The notes: a model not told the origin generated them from the letters alone. Positions 53,696-62,432 are shown, counted from the stretch's first letter. The stretch is 64,000 nt of DNA from Bernardetia sp. ABR2-2B (GCF_037126435.1 NZ_CP147020.1:4229001-4293000), one strand, 5' to 3'. Numbers and translations: made by a program.

Positions 53696-54469
53696 GTGAT
53701 TACAGTAAAAAATATAGAAAAAGCTTTTAACGGAAAAGAAATCTTGAAAGGAATTAGTGCCGAATTCAAACAAGGCGTTACTAATCTAATCATTGGCTCA
53801 AGTGGAACAGGAAAAAGTGTTCTTTTAAAGTGTACAGTCGGACTGATAAAACCAGATAAAGGTTCTATTTTTTATGATGGAAAGGATTTGTATGAATCAG
53901 ATAGAGAACAACAAAGAGCCATAAGAGAAGAAATAGGAATGCTTTTTCAAGGAAGTGCGCTCTTTGATTCGATGACGGTAGAACAAAACGTACGTTTCCC
54001 TTTAGATATGCGTAGTAGAGGAATGAGCGATGCTGACAAATTAGAACGTGTTAATTTTTGCTTAAAAAGAGTAGGGTTAGAAGGTTCAAACGATAAAAAA
54101 CCTGCTGAAATTAGTGGTGGAATGATGAAACGTGTAGGTATTGCTAGAGCGATTGTTATGAATCCAAAATATCTTTTTTGTGATGAACCCAACTCTGGAC
54201 TTGATCCACAGACGTCCATTATGATTGATAATTTGATTTTAGAAATTACAGAAGAGTATAACATGACAACTATCGTAGTAACTCATGATATGAATTCGGT
54301 AATGGAAATTGGTAAAAATATCGTCTTTTTAAGTAAAGGTCATAAAGAATGGGAAGGAACAAAAGAACAAATCGTACATTCAGATGTAGAATCTTTGAAT
54401 GATTTTGTATTCTCCAACTCACTAATGGTAGCCTACAAAAAAAGTGAAGAAGAAAGAGCAAACCGATAA
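53696..54469 (+). CDS. mlaF-like: MlaF-like ABC transporter ATP-binding protein
   Basis: 257-aa ATPase with Walker A GSSGTGKSVLLKC, Q-loop (MLFQGSALFDSMTV), signature SGGMMKRVGIARAI, Walker B YLFCDEPNSGLDP and H-switch VVTHDM. The GSALFDSMTV and SGGMMKRVGIA stretches identify the MlaF/Mkl family, which works with an MlaE permease and MCE protein in phospholipid transport. A GTG start at 53696 is needed to reach the first beta strand. No permease is adjacent. The gap to lanB is 162 bp and the family does not export peptides, so it is probably not part of the lanthipeptide operon. Confidence 0.85.
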   Translation: MITVKNIEKAFNGKEILKGISAEFKQGVTNLIIGSSGTGKSVLLKCTVGLIKPDKGSIFYDGKDLYESDREQQRAIREEIGMLFQGSALFDSMTVEQNVRFPLDMRSRGMSDADKLERVNFCLKRVGLEGSNDKKPAEISGGMMKRVGIARAIVMNPKYLFCDEPNSGLDPQTSIMIDNLILEITEEYNMTTIVVTHDMNSVMEIGKNIVFLSKGHKEWEGTKEQIVHSDVESLNDFVFSNSLMVAYKKSEEERANR

Positions 54470-54547
54470 TTTATTTCTATCTTAGAGTATTCTCAAGATA
54501 ATCTCAATAGACGATAAAGACTCTCAACATAATATTTTTCTAATGCT

Positions 54548-55351
54548 ATGAAAAATTATACTTTCCTTTCTATCTCAATTTTGTTATTTGTAGTATTACT
54601 TTCTGCTTGTAATTCTTCTTCCAAATCAATTAGTCAGAATAAAGAGGATTCTACCAAAGTCATTGTGACTGATGCTCTTGAAAAAGATATAGAAAATAAA
54701 GTAGAACAAATAGAAAAAATAAAACTGCCTTTTATTGAAGATAATTTTTCTGAAATTGCTTTTCCTTTACAAATTGATACAGTCATTTTTGAAGGAAGAA
54801 AGAAATTACCAACTGATTTTTTATTAAAATTAGAAAAAATGGTAACAAAAAATGAACAGAGGTATGCACTTCAGTTTCCTTCTTTTGTCAAATTAAATAA
54901 ACTCAAAACAGGACAAGACCCAGTAACAAGTGGTAAATTTGATATTGGAGAATCTATACAAGTGACTTATTATGATATGGGATATACTTTTATAGAACAA
55001 AAAAATAGTTGGTTGGCTTTTGTTGGTGTAGAATATGAACCTTATCCTGCTTGTCCGTGGGGAAGTGGTAGAGAAATTGTACTTTCTACATTTGATACAG
55101 AAGGAAATCTAATTGACTTATTTACCATTGCCGAAAATTCTGAAGGAGGCGATCCACCTGCTTGGGGCAAAAGCCAAAAAAAGGTCTTTTCAGAAAACGG
55201 TCAAGAATATACTCTTGATATAAAAAATATATACGGAGAAAATGATGACAATGGAGATGTTGATTTTCAAGAAGTAAATAAAGAAACTCAAAAAATAAGT
55301 ATTCAAGAGGATGGTAAATTAAAAATAGATAAATCTCAAAAAAAGGAATAA
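54548..55351 (+). CDS. hypothetical lipoprotein
   Basis: 267-aa lipoprotein (lipobox LLSAC, Cys about residue 21). The mature part is Lys/Glu-rich at first, then beta-structured with FVGVEYEPYPACPWGSGREIVLST and SEGGDPPAWGKSQKKVFSENGQ. No family recognised. It follows the ABC ATPase in the same direction, 78 bp away. Confidence 0.65.
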   Translation: MKNYTFLSISILLFVVLLSACNSSSKSISQNKEDSTKVIVTDALEKDIENKVEQIEKIKLPFIEDNFSEIAFPLQIDTVIFEGRKKLPTDFLLKLEKMVTKNEQRYALQFPSFVKLNKLKTGQDPVTSGKFDIGESIQVTYYDMGYTFIEQKNSWLAFVGVEYEPYPACPWGSGREIVLSTFDTEGNLIDLFTIAENSEGGDPPAWGKSQKKVFSENGQEYTLDIKNIYGENDDNGDVDFQEVNKETQKISIQEDGKLKIDKSQKKE

Positions 55352-55547
55352 AAAGAGAGGTTGAGAGAAAAATTTATAAAATAAAATAATAAACTACTTT
55401 AAAATCAGTTCTTTACTCAAACTTTTCAAAACTTTTAGCTCAAATTTTGTATTTTAGAAGTAGGAAAGAATAAGCTCTCTAAAATTTGAGAGTATAACAG
55501 AAGAAATACCAAAAAAAATTACAGTTATTAATTAAAGCGACAGAAAT

Positions 55548-56135
55548 ATGTTAATGAAAATCTTACTCATCTGGGCAGTAATTACTGGAGCAACTTACCT
55601 TGTGAGTGCGATTGCTTCAGAAGTAAAACAATGGGCTACTCGTCGTGCATTACGTCATGTGAGTCCGAAAGAAATTGCCCAACTCATCAAAGATAACGAA
55701 GGAAAAATTACAGCACAAGAGTTGCACCAACGCACGGCAATTCCATATTGGGTAGCACAGCTTGTCTTGACGGAGCTTACAGAACAAAAACTTTTGGAAG
55801 AAAAGTACGAAAAAAATAGATTTGGAAGGCGTGTAAAGCAGTTTGAGTTATCTGTGTTTCCAACCGAGCAAAACCTTCGTTTTCAGTTGCAAGGAATTGC
55901 CTCAACAACACCATTAAAAGCAAAAGAGGAGTTATTAGATGCTGATGTGATTCGTCATGCCGTAGATGCACACGGAAGTATTACAGCCACACGTCTTTGT
56001 CTAAAGACAAACGTAACAATAGAAGAAGCTGCAAAAAAACTAGACCAGTTACATACAAAAGGTGTTTTTGATATACAAACAAGTGATGAAGGAGGGTTAT
56101 TTTATGCTCTCAATGATAAAAGTTTATTGAGTTAG
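55548..56135 (+). CDS. hypothetical protein with membrane helix and two HTH-like repeats
   Basis: 195-aa protein. Residues about 4-23 form a hydrophobic helix. Two similar segments follow, SPKEIAQLIKDNEGKITAQELHQRTAIP with VAQLVLTELTEQKLL (about 43-88), and DADVIRHAVDAHGSITATRLCLKTNVTIEEAAKKLDQLHTKG (about 127-170), each with a winged-helix-like pattern: helix, GxITA-x-x-L turn, helix, then a small wing. A membrane-anchored DNA- or protein-binding factor is plausible but inferred. No named family. Confidence 0.6.
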   Translation: MLMKILLIWAVITGATYLVSAIASEVKQWATRRALRHVSPKEIAQLIKDNEGKITAQELHQRTAIPYWVAQLVLTELTEQKLLEEKYEKNRFGRRVKQFELSVFPTEQNLRFQLQGIASTTPLKAKEELLDADVIRHAVDAHGSITATRLCLKTNVTIEEAAKKLDQLHTKGVFDIQTSDEGGLFYALNDKSLLS

Positions 56136-56352
56136 GTAATCTATGAAGAGTAGAAATAAATAGGAAATTAATCAGTTTGATTTTAACTGTTTTTTTTATA
56201 AATTTAAGACTACCTTTGACAAGAACAGTTTTGAACCATTGTTCACTTAGATAATTATTTTTTGTAAATTAGTTGTATAGTTTGTTTTTTTATTAACTAT
56301 TGTCATAAAATAATGGCTACTTTACTACACTTGCTAACTTATCATAAAGTAC

Positions 56353-56736
56353 ATGAATCCACCTATTTTTTATATAGAAGGAAAAAAATACATTCCAGAA
56401 GTTCGCTTTGATTCTACAAAAGGGCTTTTAGAGTTTTCTGGGCAATGTTATCACGAATATACAGAAGAGTTTTTTGCTCCTATTTACAAATGGGTAACAG
56501 AGTATTTAGAAGAACCTGCTCGTACAATTATACTAGAGTTCAAAATGAATTATTATAATACTGTATGTTCTCGTTGTTTTTTAGAGTTTTTGGAAATGTT
56601 TGAAGATTATGCTCTTAACCAAGGTGGGCAAGTTACAGTAAATTGGTATTATAAATCAAATGACTATGACATGATGGAAAGTGGAGAAGACTATCAAGAT
56701 GATTTAGAGCTAGATATTAATCTTATTTCTCACTAA
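56353..56736 (+). CDS. siaC-like: SiaC-family regulatory phosphoprotein (DUF1987)
   Basis: 127-aa protein matching the DUF1987/SiaC family: the start NPPIFYIEGKKYIPEVRFD, ISGxSYxENT-like GLLEFSGQCYHEYTEEFFAPIYKW, and LEFKMNYYNTVCSRCFLEFLE. Thr70 in YYNTVCSR occupies the position of the threonine phosphorylated by SiaB in the Pseudomonas system. In SiaABCD, SiaC activates the diguanylate cyclase SiaD, and its activity is set by SiaB and the SiaA phosphatase. No cyclase is nearby here. The usual Ser after the NT pair is shifted, so phosphorylation should be tested. Confidence 0.8.
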   Translation: MNPPIFYIEGKKYIPEVRFDSTKGLLEFSGQCYHEYTEEFFAPIYKWVTEYLEEPARTIILEFKMNYYNTVCSRCFLEFLEMFEDYALNQGGQVTVNWYYKSNDYDMMESGEDYQDDLELDINLISH

Positions 56737-56794
56737 TCTTATTTCAAGTCAGTATATATATTATTTTTTAATCTTTATTTTTTAATTTATTCTT

Positions 56795-57010
56795 ATGAAA
56801 AAATCAATCGGAATTGCAGTCTTAGTCATTGGTGTTTTATTAGCTGCTTTTGGTTTCTATCAAAATGAAGCCTCTTCAAAAACTTTAATACAAATCGGTA
56901 AAACAGAAATTAATACACAAAAAAATGATCCAATGACAAATCCTCTTATTATTGGGGGTGGTGTTGTTGCCATAATTGGTTTGGTTGTCGTTGTGGTAGC
57001 CAAAAAATAA
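56795..57010 (+). CDS. small two-helix membrane protein
   Basis: 71-aa protein. Helix 1 (about residues 4-22, IGIAVLVIGVLLAAFGFY) and helix 2 (about 50-68, PLIIGGGVVAIIGLVVVVVA) flank a polar loop with KTEINTQKNDP. Similar in layout to DUF3185-type small proteins, though the match is not certain. An intrinsic terminator follows 20 bp downstream. Confidence 0.6.
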   Translation: MKKSIGIAVLVIGVLLAAFGFYQNEASSKTLIQIGKTEINTQKNDPMTNPLIIGGGVVAIIGLVVVVVAKK

Positions 57011-57030
57011 ATTAGTTTTTGTAAAAAATA

Positions 57031-57067
57031 AAAAGTCTGATTTTTTAATAAAAGTCAGACTTTTCTT
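57031..57067 (+). terminator. intrinsic terminator
   Basis: AAAAGTCTGA / TCAGACTTTT stem with a T/A-rich loop and trailing T's after the small membrane protein. Confidence 0.8.
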
Positions 57068-57093
57068 TGTTTTAATTATACTGATTTTTATAA

Positions 57094-57232
57094 AAGCTAT
57101 TTAAGAATGCAGATTTTTCCTTAGAATGGAGTCTGCAAACCCAGTTCTAAGGAAAAATAACCTAGCCTTTGTTGGTGTTTTAGCGAAGCGACACCAACAA
57201 ATACACGTATAAAATCTATTCTTAAACAGCTT
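57094..57232 (+). mobile_element. MITE-like element, copy 4
   Basis: About 139 bp bounded by AAGCTATTTAAGAAT and ATTCTTAAACAGCTT (14 of 15 complementary). It contains a hairpin TTCCTTAGAATGG ... CCAGTTCTAAGGAA and the pair TTTGTTGGTGT / ACACCAACAA. The most regular copy together with 59579-59716. Confidence 0.8.
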
Positions 57233-57345
57233 CATAGTTAAAATTTTGAGCAAGTGAAATGAATAGGTGTAATTTTTGTAAATTTACAAGTAGAATAAAA
57301 AAATAGATACTTTTAAGTGTCATAAATAAAACAGATAAAAAAAAT

Positions 57346-58263
57346 ATGAAGTTCAATATAATTTATTTCATTTTTATAGGAATAACTCTTTTTGTATCAG
57401 AATCTTTTGCCCAAACAGATTCTCTTTCTGATAATCTTCCAAATCAATTGACAACAGATACAAAACCTATCATTTTACTTAATGGAGATAAGAAAAATAA
57501 AGATGCAGCTAACCAGTCAAGTTCGGATGGACAAGCAATGCTATTTTTAGATTTGAAAAAAAATGGTTCTTCTTCCAGAAAAAGAAAAAAGAAAAATAAA
57601 GAACCTAAAGGCTATTACTATGGACTAGAAACCAAACGTATTTTCAGAAAGTATGAACAAGGGCGTAAGACAATTGTAGAAACCTTTTATTATCTGAAAG
57701 ATTTTAAAAATCCTGACCCTTTGGTTGATATTTATTATGTTTTTGATATAAAATCTGAAAAAATTAAAACGCTGCCTCGTATAAATGCTGAAAATCATTT
57801 AGTTCTTCACGGACCTTATGAGAGAAAAGAAAATGGAAAAGTAGTCGAAAGTGGAATTTATTATGTAGGTACAAAGCACGGACGCTGGGAAAATTATCAT
57901 TCTAGTGGAGTCTTGACAAACAAAGATATTTATTATAGAGGTTTTCCAAAAAACACAAAGTTTGTTTATTATGACAAGCAAAAGACAAAAATAAAAGAAA
58001 TAATTCCGATGGAAAGTAACTATGTTCATGGACATTATATTACTTTCTTTGAAAGTGGGGCAATCAAAGAAGAAGGAAATTATCAATATGGAAGGCGTGT
58101 AAAACGTTGGATGAGTTATTATGATGGAAAAGCAAAAAATGCAAAAGGACAACGCCACATAGAAACACAATACACAGAAGACCCTTTTGATAAAACGACA
58201 AAACCCTATACACGTAGAGAATGGGACAAGAAAGGAAAGTACATAAAAGATAATAGAAATTAA
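57346..58263 (+). CDS. secreted MORN-repeat (YwqK-like) protein
   Basis: 305-aa protein with a signal peptide (cleavage after ESFAQ). After a basic low-complexity linker (RKRKKKNKEPKG) come several MORN-like repeats of the YwqK type (about 150-265): HGPYERKENGKVVESGIYYVG, KHGRWENYHSSGVL, YVHGHYITFFESGAIKEEGNY. Databases call such proteins 'toxin-antitoxin system YwqK family antitoxin', which is a family name and not evidence of a toxin pair. The stop overlaps the next ATG by one base (TAATG), implying translational coupling to the barrel protein. Confidence 0.75.
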   Translation: MKFNIIYFIFIGITLFVSESFAQTDSLSDNLPNQLTTDTKPIILLNGDKKNKDAANQSSSDGQAMLFLDLKKNGSSSRKRKKKNKEPKGYYYGLETKRIFRKYEQGRKTIVETFYYLKDFKNPDPLVDIYYVFDIKSEKIKTLPRINAENHLVLHGPYERKENGKVVESGIYYVGTKHGRWENYHSSGVLTNKDIYYRGFPKNTKFVYYDKQKTKIKEIIPMESNYVHGHYITFFESGAIKEEGNYQYGRRVKRWMSYYDGKAKNAKGQRHIETQYTEDPFDKTTKPYTRREWDKKGKYIKDNRN

Positions 58264-59489
58264 TGAAAACTATCTATTCTAAACTATTTTTGAGTAGTTT
58301 ATTAATATTAACTTGGCTTCCTTTTCTTGGTTTTGCACAATTAGATAATAGTTCTTTTTACCCTAAAAAAGAGCTATTGTCTTTTTATGATTCTACCTTA
58401 AAAGTAAATCAAAGTTCAAATCAAAGACAGCTAAATCTTGAAATAGACTATTTTGGATTTTTTCGTAATAGAGAGTTTTTTGGAACTATTGCAGATGGTT
58501 ATACACTTTTTGGCTCACAGTTTTTGAGTAAATTTTCGTATTCTGCTGATACAACACTCAAAATTTCGGCAGGAATATTTCTACGAAAAGACTTTGGAAG
58601 TGAAGCTAATAATAGCAGTTTTAACCAAATACAGCCTTATTTTCAATTCCTATATATAAAAAATAAGCATCAATTTATCTTTGGAAATTTAGAAGGGAAC
58701 TTACAACATAATTTGATAGAGCCTTTATTTAATTTCGAAAATATAATAAATAGACGACTTGAAAATGGAGTACAATATAAATATCTATCAAAAAACACTA
58801 CGTTAGATACTTGGGTAGATTGGATAACAATGATTTATCCTTATTCAGATTTTGATGAAGAATTACATTTTGGATTGAATATAGAACGCAATTTGATTAC
58901 TTCTAAAAATAAAAAAAAGTGGAAAAGTACAATTCCAATTCAACTTACAGCCATTCATAAAGGAGGACAAATAAATACTACTGATACTCCTTTAGTTACC
59001 ATTTTTAATGCTGCCATAGGTAACAAAACAACCTATTATTTTCAAGACAATGAAGGAAATAATACTTCTTATTTAAACTACATTCGTACGCATATTTACG
59101 GATTATTTTTCACAGATAATTCTTCAACACCTAGTTTTGATTTTGAAAATGGAATGGGATTTTATGCAAATTTAGAACTGGCGACCAAAAAACATCAACT
59201 GATGTTTTCATATTGGAGAGGGCAAGATTTTGTAGCTCCTTTGGGTGGAGATATTTATAGTTCAGCTAGTCGTATTTTTGATCCAAATAGAGAAAATGAG
59301 CCATTGAGAAATTTACTGATTTTACGTCTTTTGACTAATTTTACTATTCCAAATATTGCAAAAGATGATGCAAAAATTGTATTTCGTGCAACTCCTTTTT
59401 ATAACTTAGAAAGCCAAGAGTTTAATTTTAGTACAGGCTTGTATGCTATTTTTAATGCTAACTTTCTACTCAAGAAATTTGAAAAATAA
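58263..59489 (+). CDS. hypothetical outer-membrane protein
   Basis: 408-aa protein with a signal peptide (cleavage near FLGFAQ) and many alternating aromatic/hydrophobic strands (YFQFLYIKNKHQFIFGN, TLDTWVDWITMIYPY, FYANLELATKKHQLMFSYW), consistent with a beta-barrel ending in FNANFLLKKFEK. No named family. It is coupled to the MORN-repeat gene by a one-base overlap. Confidence 0.65.
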   Translation: MKTIYSKLFLSSLLILTWLPFLGFAQLDNSSFYPKKELLSFYDSTLKVNQSSNQRQLNLEIDYFGFFRNREFFGTIADGYTLFGSQFLSKFSYSADTTLKISAGIFLRKDFGSEANNSSFNQIQPYFQFLYIKNKHQFIFGNLEGNLQHNLIEPLFNFENIINRRLENGVQYKYLSKNTTLDTWVDWITMIYPYSDFDEELHFGLNIERNLITSKNKKKWKSTIPIQLTAIHKGGQINTTDTPLVTIFNAAIGNKTTYYFQDNEGNNTSYLNYIRTHIYGLFFTDNSSTPSFDFENGMGFYANLELATKKHQLMFSYWRGQDFVAPLGGDIYSSASRIFDPNRENEPLRNLLILRLLTNFTIPNIAKDDAKIVFRATPFYNLESQEFNFSTGLYAIFNANFLLKKFEK

Positions 59490-59578
59490 TGTAGTTCAAT
59501 ATATCTGACAATATCAATGTTTAATAAAACGTCCAATTTTTTGCTAATCTGTTTGTTACTGTTCGTCGTAAAAGCAAG

Positions 59579-59716
59579 AAGTTGTTTAAGAATGGGTTTT
59601 ATAGGTATGTTTGTTGGTGTCGCTTCGCTAAAACATCAACAAAGGCAGTGTTATTTTTCCTTAGAACTGGGTTTGCAATCCAATTCTAAGGAAAAATGAG
59701 TATTCTTAAACAGCTT
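59579..59716 (-). mobile_element. MITE-like element, copy 5, inverted orientation
   Basis: 138 bp bounded by AAGTTGTTTAAGAAT and ATTCTTAAACAGCTT. The GTTGGTGTCGCTTCGCTAAAACATCAAC and CCTTAGAACTGGGTTTGC ... AATTCTAAGG parts appear in opposite order to the other copies. A 60-codon frame over it (59517-59699) is an artefact of the element. Confidence 0.8.
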
Positions 59717-59822
59717 CGCAAGTTAAAACTAAAGACCAACAAGGGGGCGAAATGAATATCTTTTGCCTAGTAATATATTAAGACAAATAAACCTTGAATG
59801 TTTTATGTAATGTTCAAAAACT

Positions 59823-60317
59823 CTAATTGAGAGTAAGGATTTCTTTCAACTTCTCTTTTGAATTACTGACCTCTTGATTAAATTTTACCATTGAGATTAC
59901 ATAAAAAACTACTAATGCTACCAAAATAAAAATTCTAGAGGTATTGTCTAAACGAGTATTAATGAAAGAGTTTGGAAGAATTATAATTATCATCCAAGAC
60001 AACCATATTAATAAATAAGCAAGTACAAAATTGCTTATTCGCATTGTAATATGAATTTTGGTTTTATTTCCAAGTTCTTCGTTTTGAAGGTTACCTTCTA
60101 TTAATGGTAAGAAACCCATTTTATGATGCATAATACGATTGATTTTGAAGGAGTTTATATCAACCCTACCCTCAAAGGTTGCATGATTGCTACTTGCAAA
60201 GATTCCTTTCCAGCGAAATATTTTCTTTGGTTCAGTTATTTGATTTAGTCTTTTCGCTATTTGCTCTTGAGAAAGGTGTGTTGTATAACTGACCTTTTCA
60301 TAAGGTAGATATTTCAT
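59823..60317 (-). CDS. hypothetical protein with C-terminal membrane helices
   Basis: 164-aa protein. The N-terminal half (KYLPYEKVSYTTHLSQEQIAKRLNQITEPKK) is a small soluble alpha/beta region; two membrane helices follow (about residues 97-112 and 124-142), ending with a charged helix (NSKEKLKEIL). No family recognised. A truncated relative of its first 27 residues lies immediately upstream at 60349-60432 on the same strand, pointing to local duplication. Confidence 0.6.
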   Translation of the reverse strand: MKYLPYEKVSYTTHLSQEQIAKRLNQITEPKKIFRWKGIFASSNHATFEGRVDINSFKINRIMHHKMGFLPLIEGNLQNEELGNKTKIHITMRISNFVLAYLLIWLSWMIIIILPNSFINTRLDNTSRIFILVALVVFYVISMVKFNQEVSNSKEKLKEILTLN

Positions 60318-60348
60318 ATTTTGTTATTGTTCTGTTTTAAAAAGTTCT

Positions 60349-60432
60349 TTAAGATTTAGTTAATTGTTTCAGTATTTCTTCTTTAGATAAATGAGTTTTG
60401 TAAGTCAAGTTTTCGTAAGGGGAAAATTTCAT
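60349..60432 (-). pseudogene. truncated paralogue of the 59823-60317 gene
   Basis: On the minus strand MKFSPYENLTYKTHLSKEEI... (27 codons, then TAA) aligns with the start of the neighbour (MKYLPYEKVSYTTHLSQEQI). The frame stops early and no continuation is found before the intact gene, so it is best read as a gene remnant, though expression of a 27-aa peptide is not excluded. Confidence 0.6.
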
Positions 60433-60573
60433 AGCGTCTGTGTTTATCGATATTAATCAAAGTTTTATTTTAAAATAAATCGTTTTTTGACAAGGAACAA
60501 AAATTACTCATTATTTTTATATCTTTAAAATCAGAACCATATAAATTAACTTTATATCAAGAAAACCAAACAC

Positions 60574-62259
60574 ATGAAACAACTTATAGAATGCGTTCCT
60601 AACTTTTCAGAAGGGCGCAATATGGATATTATCAATCAAATTACGAAAGAAATTGAAAGTGTAGAAGGCGTTTCACTTTTAGATGTCGATCCAGGGAAAG
60701 CAACCAACAGAACAGTAGTAACTTTTGTAGGCGAACCCGAACCTGTTTTAGAAGCTGCTTTCTTAGCTATGAAAAAAGCCAAAGAACTTATAGATATGTC
60801 CAAACACACAGGCGAACACCCTCGTTTTGGAGCGACAGATGTTTGTCCTCTTATTCCAATTGCTAATATTTCGATGGAAGAAACAGCAAAACTAGCGCAT
60901 AAATTGGCTAAGCGAGTAGGCACAGAGTTAGATTATCCTGTCTATTTGTATGAAGCTGCTGCCACAAAACCAGCTCGTAAGAACTTAGCTTTTGTAAGAC
61001 AAGGAGAATATGAAGGACTAAAAGAACGCATCAAAACAGAAAAACCAGACTTTGGAAAAGCTGAATTTAGACCAAAAACAGGCGCAACAGCAATAAGCGC
61101 AAGAGACTTTTTAATTGCTGTTAATTTTAATCTAAATACAACTTCGTCAAGACGTGCAAATTCTGTTGCCTTTGATGTGCGTGAAGCAGGAAGAGTTTTG
61201 AGAGAAGGAAATCCGATTACAGGAAAGATAAAAAAAGACAAGAACGGCGAACCTCTACGTCAAGAAGGAACGTGTAAAGGAACAAAAGGAATTGGCTGGT
61301 TTATCGAAGAGTACGGAATTGCACAAGTTTCGATGAACATAACTGATGTTAGAGCAACCCCTTTACATACTGCTTTTGAAGAGACACGAAAAAGTGCAGC
61401 TTCTCGTGGAATGCGTGTAACAGGAACAGAAATAGTAGGATTAGTTCCTTTAGAAATGATGACTTCGGCAGGTAGATATTTTTTAGAACAGCAAAATCGT
61501 TCGACAGGAGTTTCAGAGGAAGAACTTATCAAAATTGCTATTAAATCAATGGGTTTAGATGATTTGAAACCTTTTGATCCAAAAGAGAAAATTATTGAAT
61601 ACAAAATTGCTGATGCTACAAAAACGCCTTTACTTCAAAAAAACTTAACTGAATTTGCAGAAGAAACAGCTTCTGAATCTCCAGCACCGGGGGGAGGTTC
61701 TATTTCTGCTTATGTTGGAAGTTTAGGAGCTGCTTTGGGAACTATGGTAGCTAATCTTTCTTCACACAAGAGAGGTTGGGACAGCCGTTGGAAAGAATTT
61801 TCAGACTTAGCAGAAGAAGGACAAATGTATAAAAATCAATTGTTGGCTTTAGTTGATGAAGATACTCATGCTTTTAATGGAATTATGAATGCTTTTGGTT
61901 TACCAAAAGAAACTGAAACGGATATTACTGCAAGAAAAAAAGCTATTTCTGATGCAACAAAAAATGCGATTGAAGTTCCGTTGAGAATGATGGAAATTTG
62001 TGCTTCAATGTTTGATTGGTTGGAAAAATTAGCTAGAACAGGAAATCCAAATTCGGCTTCTGATACAGGCGTAGGTGCAATTTGTGTACGTGCTGCTTTG
62101 CGTGGAGCTTACTTGAATGTAAAGATTAATGCTGCTTCTTTTGATGATATGACTTTTATTGAAGAAAGTTTAGAAAAAGCAAAAGCCTACCACAAAACAG
62201 CAAAAAAAGGAGAAAAAAAGGTCTTGAAAATTGTCAAAAAAGCTATTGAGGAAATGTAA
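60574..62259 (+). CDS. ftcD: bifunctional formiminotransferase-cyclodeaminase
   Basis: 561-aa FTCD with both activities. The N-terminal formiminotransferase domain (about 1-330) has ECVPNFSEGRN, HTGEHPRFGATDVCPLIP (His82 is the catalytic His known from the mammalian enzyme), and NFNLNTTSSRRANSVAFDVREAGR. The C-terminal cyclodeaminase domain (about 350-555) has SPAPGGGSISAYVGSLGAALGTMVA and NPNSASDTGVGAICVRAALRGAY. It transfers the formimino group of formiminoglutamate to THF and deaminates the product, a step of histidine degradation. No other hut gene is nearby. MetF, also a folate enzyme, lies convergent to it. Confidence 0.95.
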   Translation: MKQLIECVPNFSEGRNMDIINQITKEIESVEGVSLLDVDPGKATNRTVVTFVGEPEPVLEAAFLAMKKAKELIDMSKHTGEHPRFGATDVCPLIPIANISMEETAKLAHKLAKRVGTELDYPVYLYEAAATKPARKNLAFVRQGEYEGLKERIKTEKPDFGKAEFRPKTGATAISARDFLIAVNFNLNTTSSRRANSVAFDVREAGRVLREGNPITGKIKKDKNGEPLRQEGTCKGTKGIGWFIEEYGIAQVSMNITDVRATPLHTAFEETRKSAASRGMRVTGTEIVGLVPLEMMTSAGRYFLEQQNRSTGVSEEELIKIAIKSMGLDDLKPFDPKEKIIEYKIADATKTPLLQKNLTEFAEETASESPAPGGGSISAYVGSLGAALGTMVANLSSHKRGWDSRWKEFSDLAEEGQMYKNQLLALVDEDTHAFNGIMNAFGLPKETETDITARKKAISDATKNAIEVPLRMMEICASMFDWLEKLARTGNPNSASDTGVGAICVRAALRGAYLNVKINAASFDDMTFIEESLEKAKAYHKTAKKGEKKVLKIVKKAIEEM

Positions 62260-62300
62260 AGGTTATAGTAATATTTACAGGTTATTTTACAAATAAATCA

Positions 62301-62338
62301 AAAGACCATTTCAAGTTTACCTTTGAAGTGGTCTTTTG
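62301..62338. terminator. intrinsic terminator between ftcD and metF
   Basis: AAAGACCATTTCAA / TTGAAGTGGTCTTT stem with an 8-base loop and T-run after ftcD; the flanking A residues can serve the opposite strand. Confidence 0.8.
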
Positions 62339-62385
62339 TAATTTTACTCTTACGTTTTAGTGTGAGAAAATGTATACCCGATGCC

Positions 62386-62419
62386 GTTGTTGGTGTTTTA
62401 GCGAAGCGACACCAACAAC
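62386..62419 (+). repeat. fragment of the MITE-like element
   Basis: GTTGTTGGTGTTTTAGCGAA... ACACCAACAAC, the inner hairpin of the larger elements, without the terminal repeats. It lies 14 bp downstream of the metF stop in convergent orientation. Confidence 0.65.
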
Positions 62420-62432
62420 CACTCAAATCAAT

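Noticed and set aside
53696-54469. MlaF-like ATPase as the lanthipeptide exporter
   Set aside because: Its motifs are of the lipid-transport MlaF type, it has no membrane or C39 domain, and it is separated from lanB by 162 bp.
57346-59489. Toxin-antitoxin system suggested by the YwqK family name
   Set aside because: The MORN-repeat protein and its partner are a secreted protein and a likely barrel; neither shows toxin motifs.
59517-59699. 60-codon ORF downstream of the beta-barrel gene
   Set aside because: Most of it lies inside a MITE-like element and its stop is formed by the element sequence.
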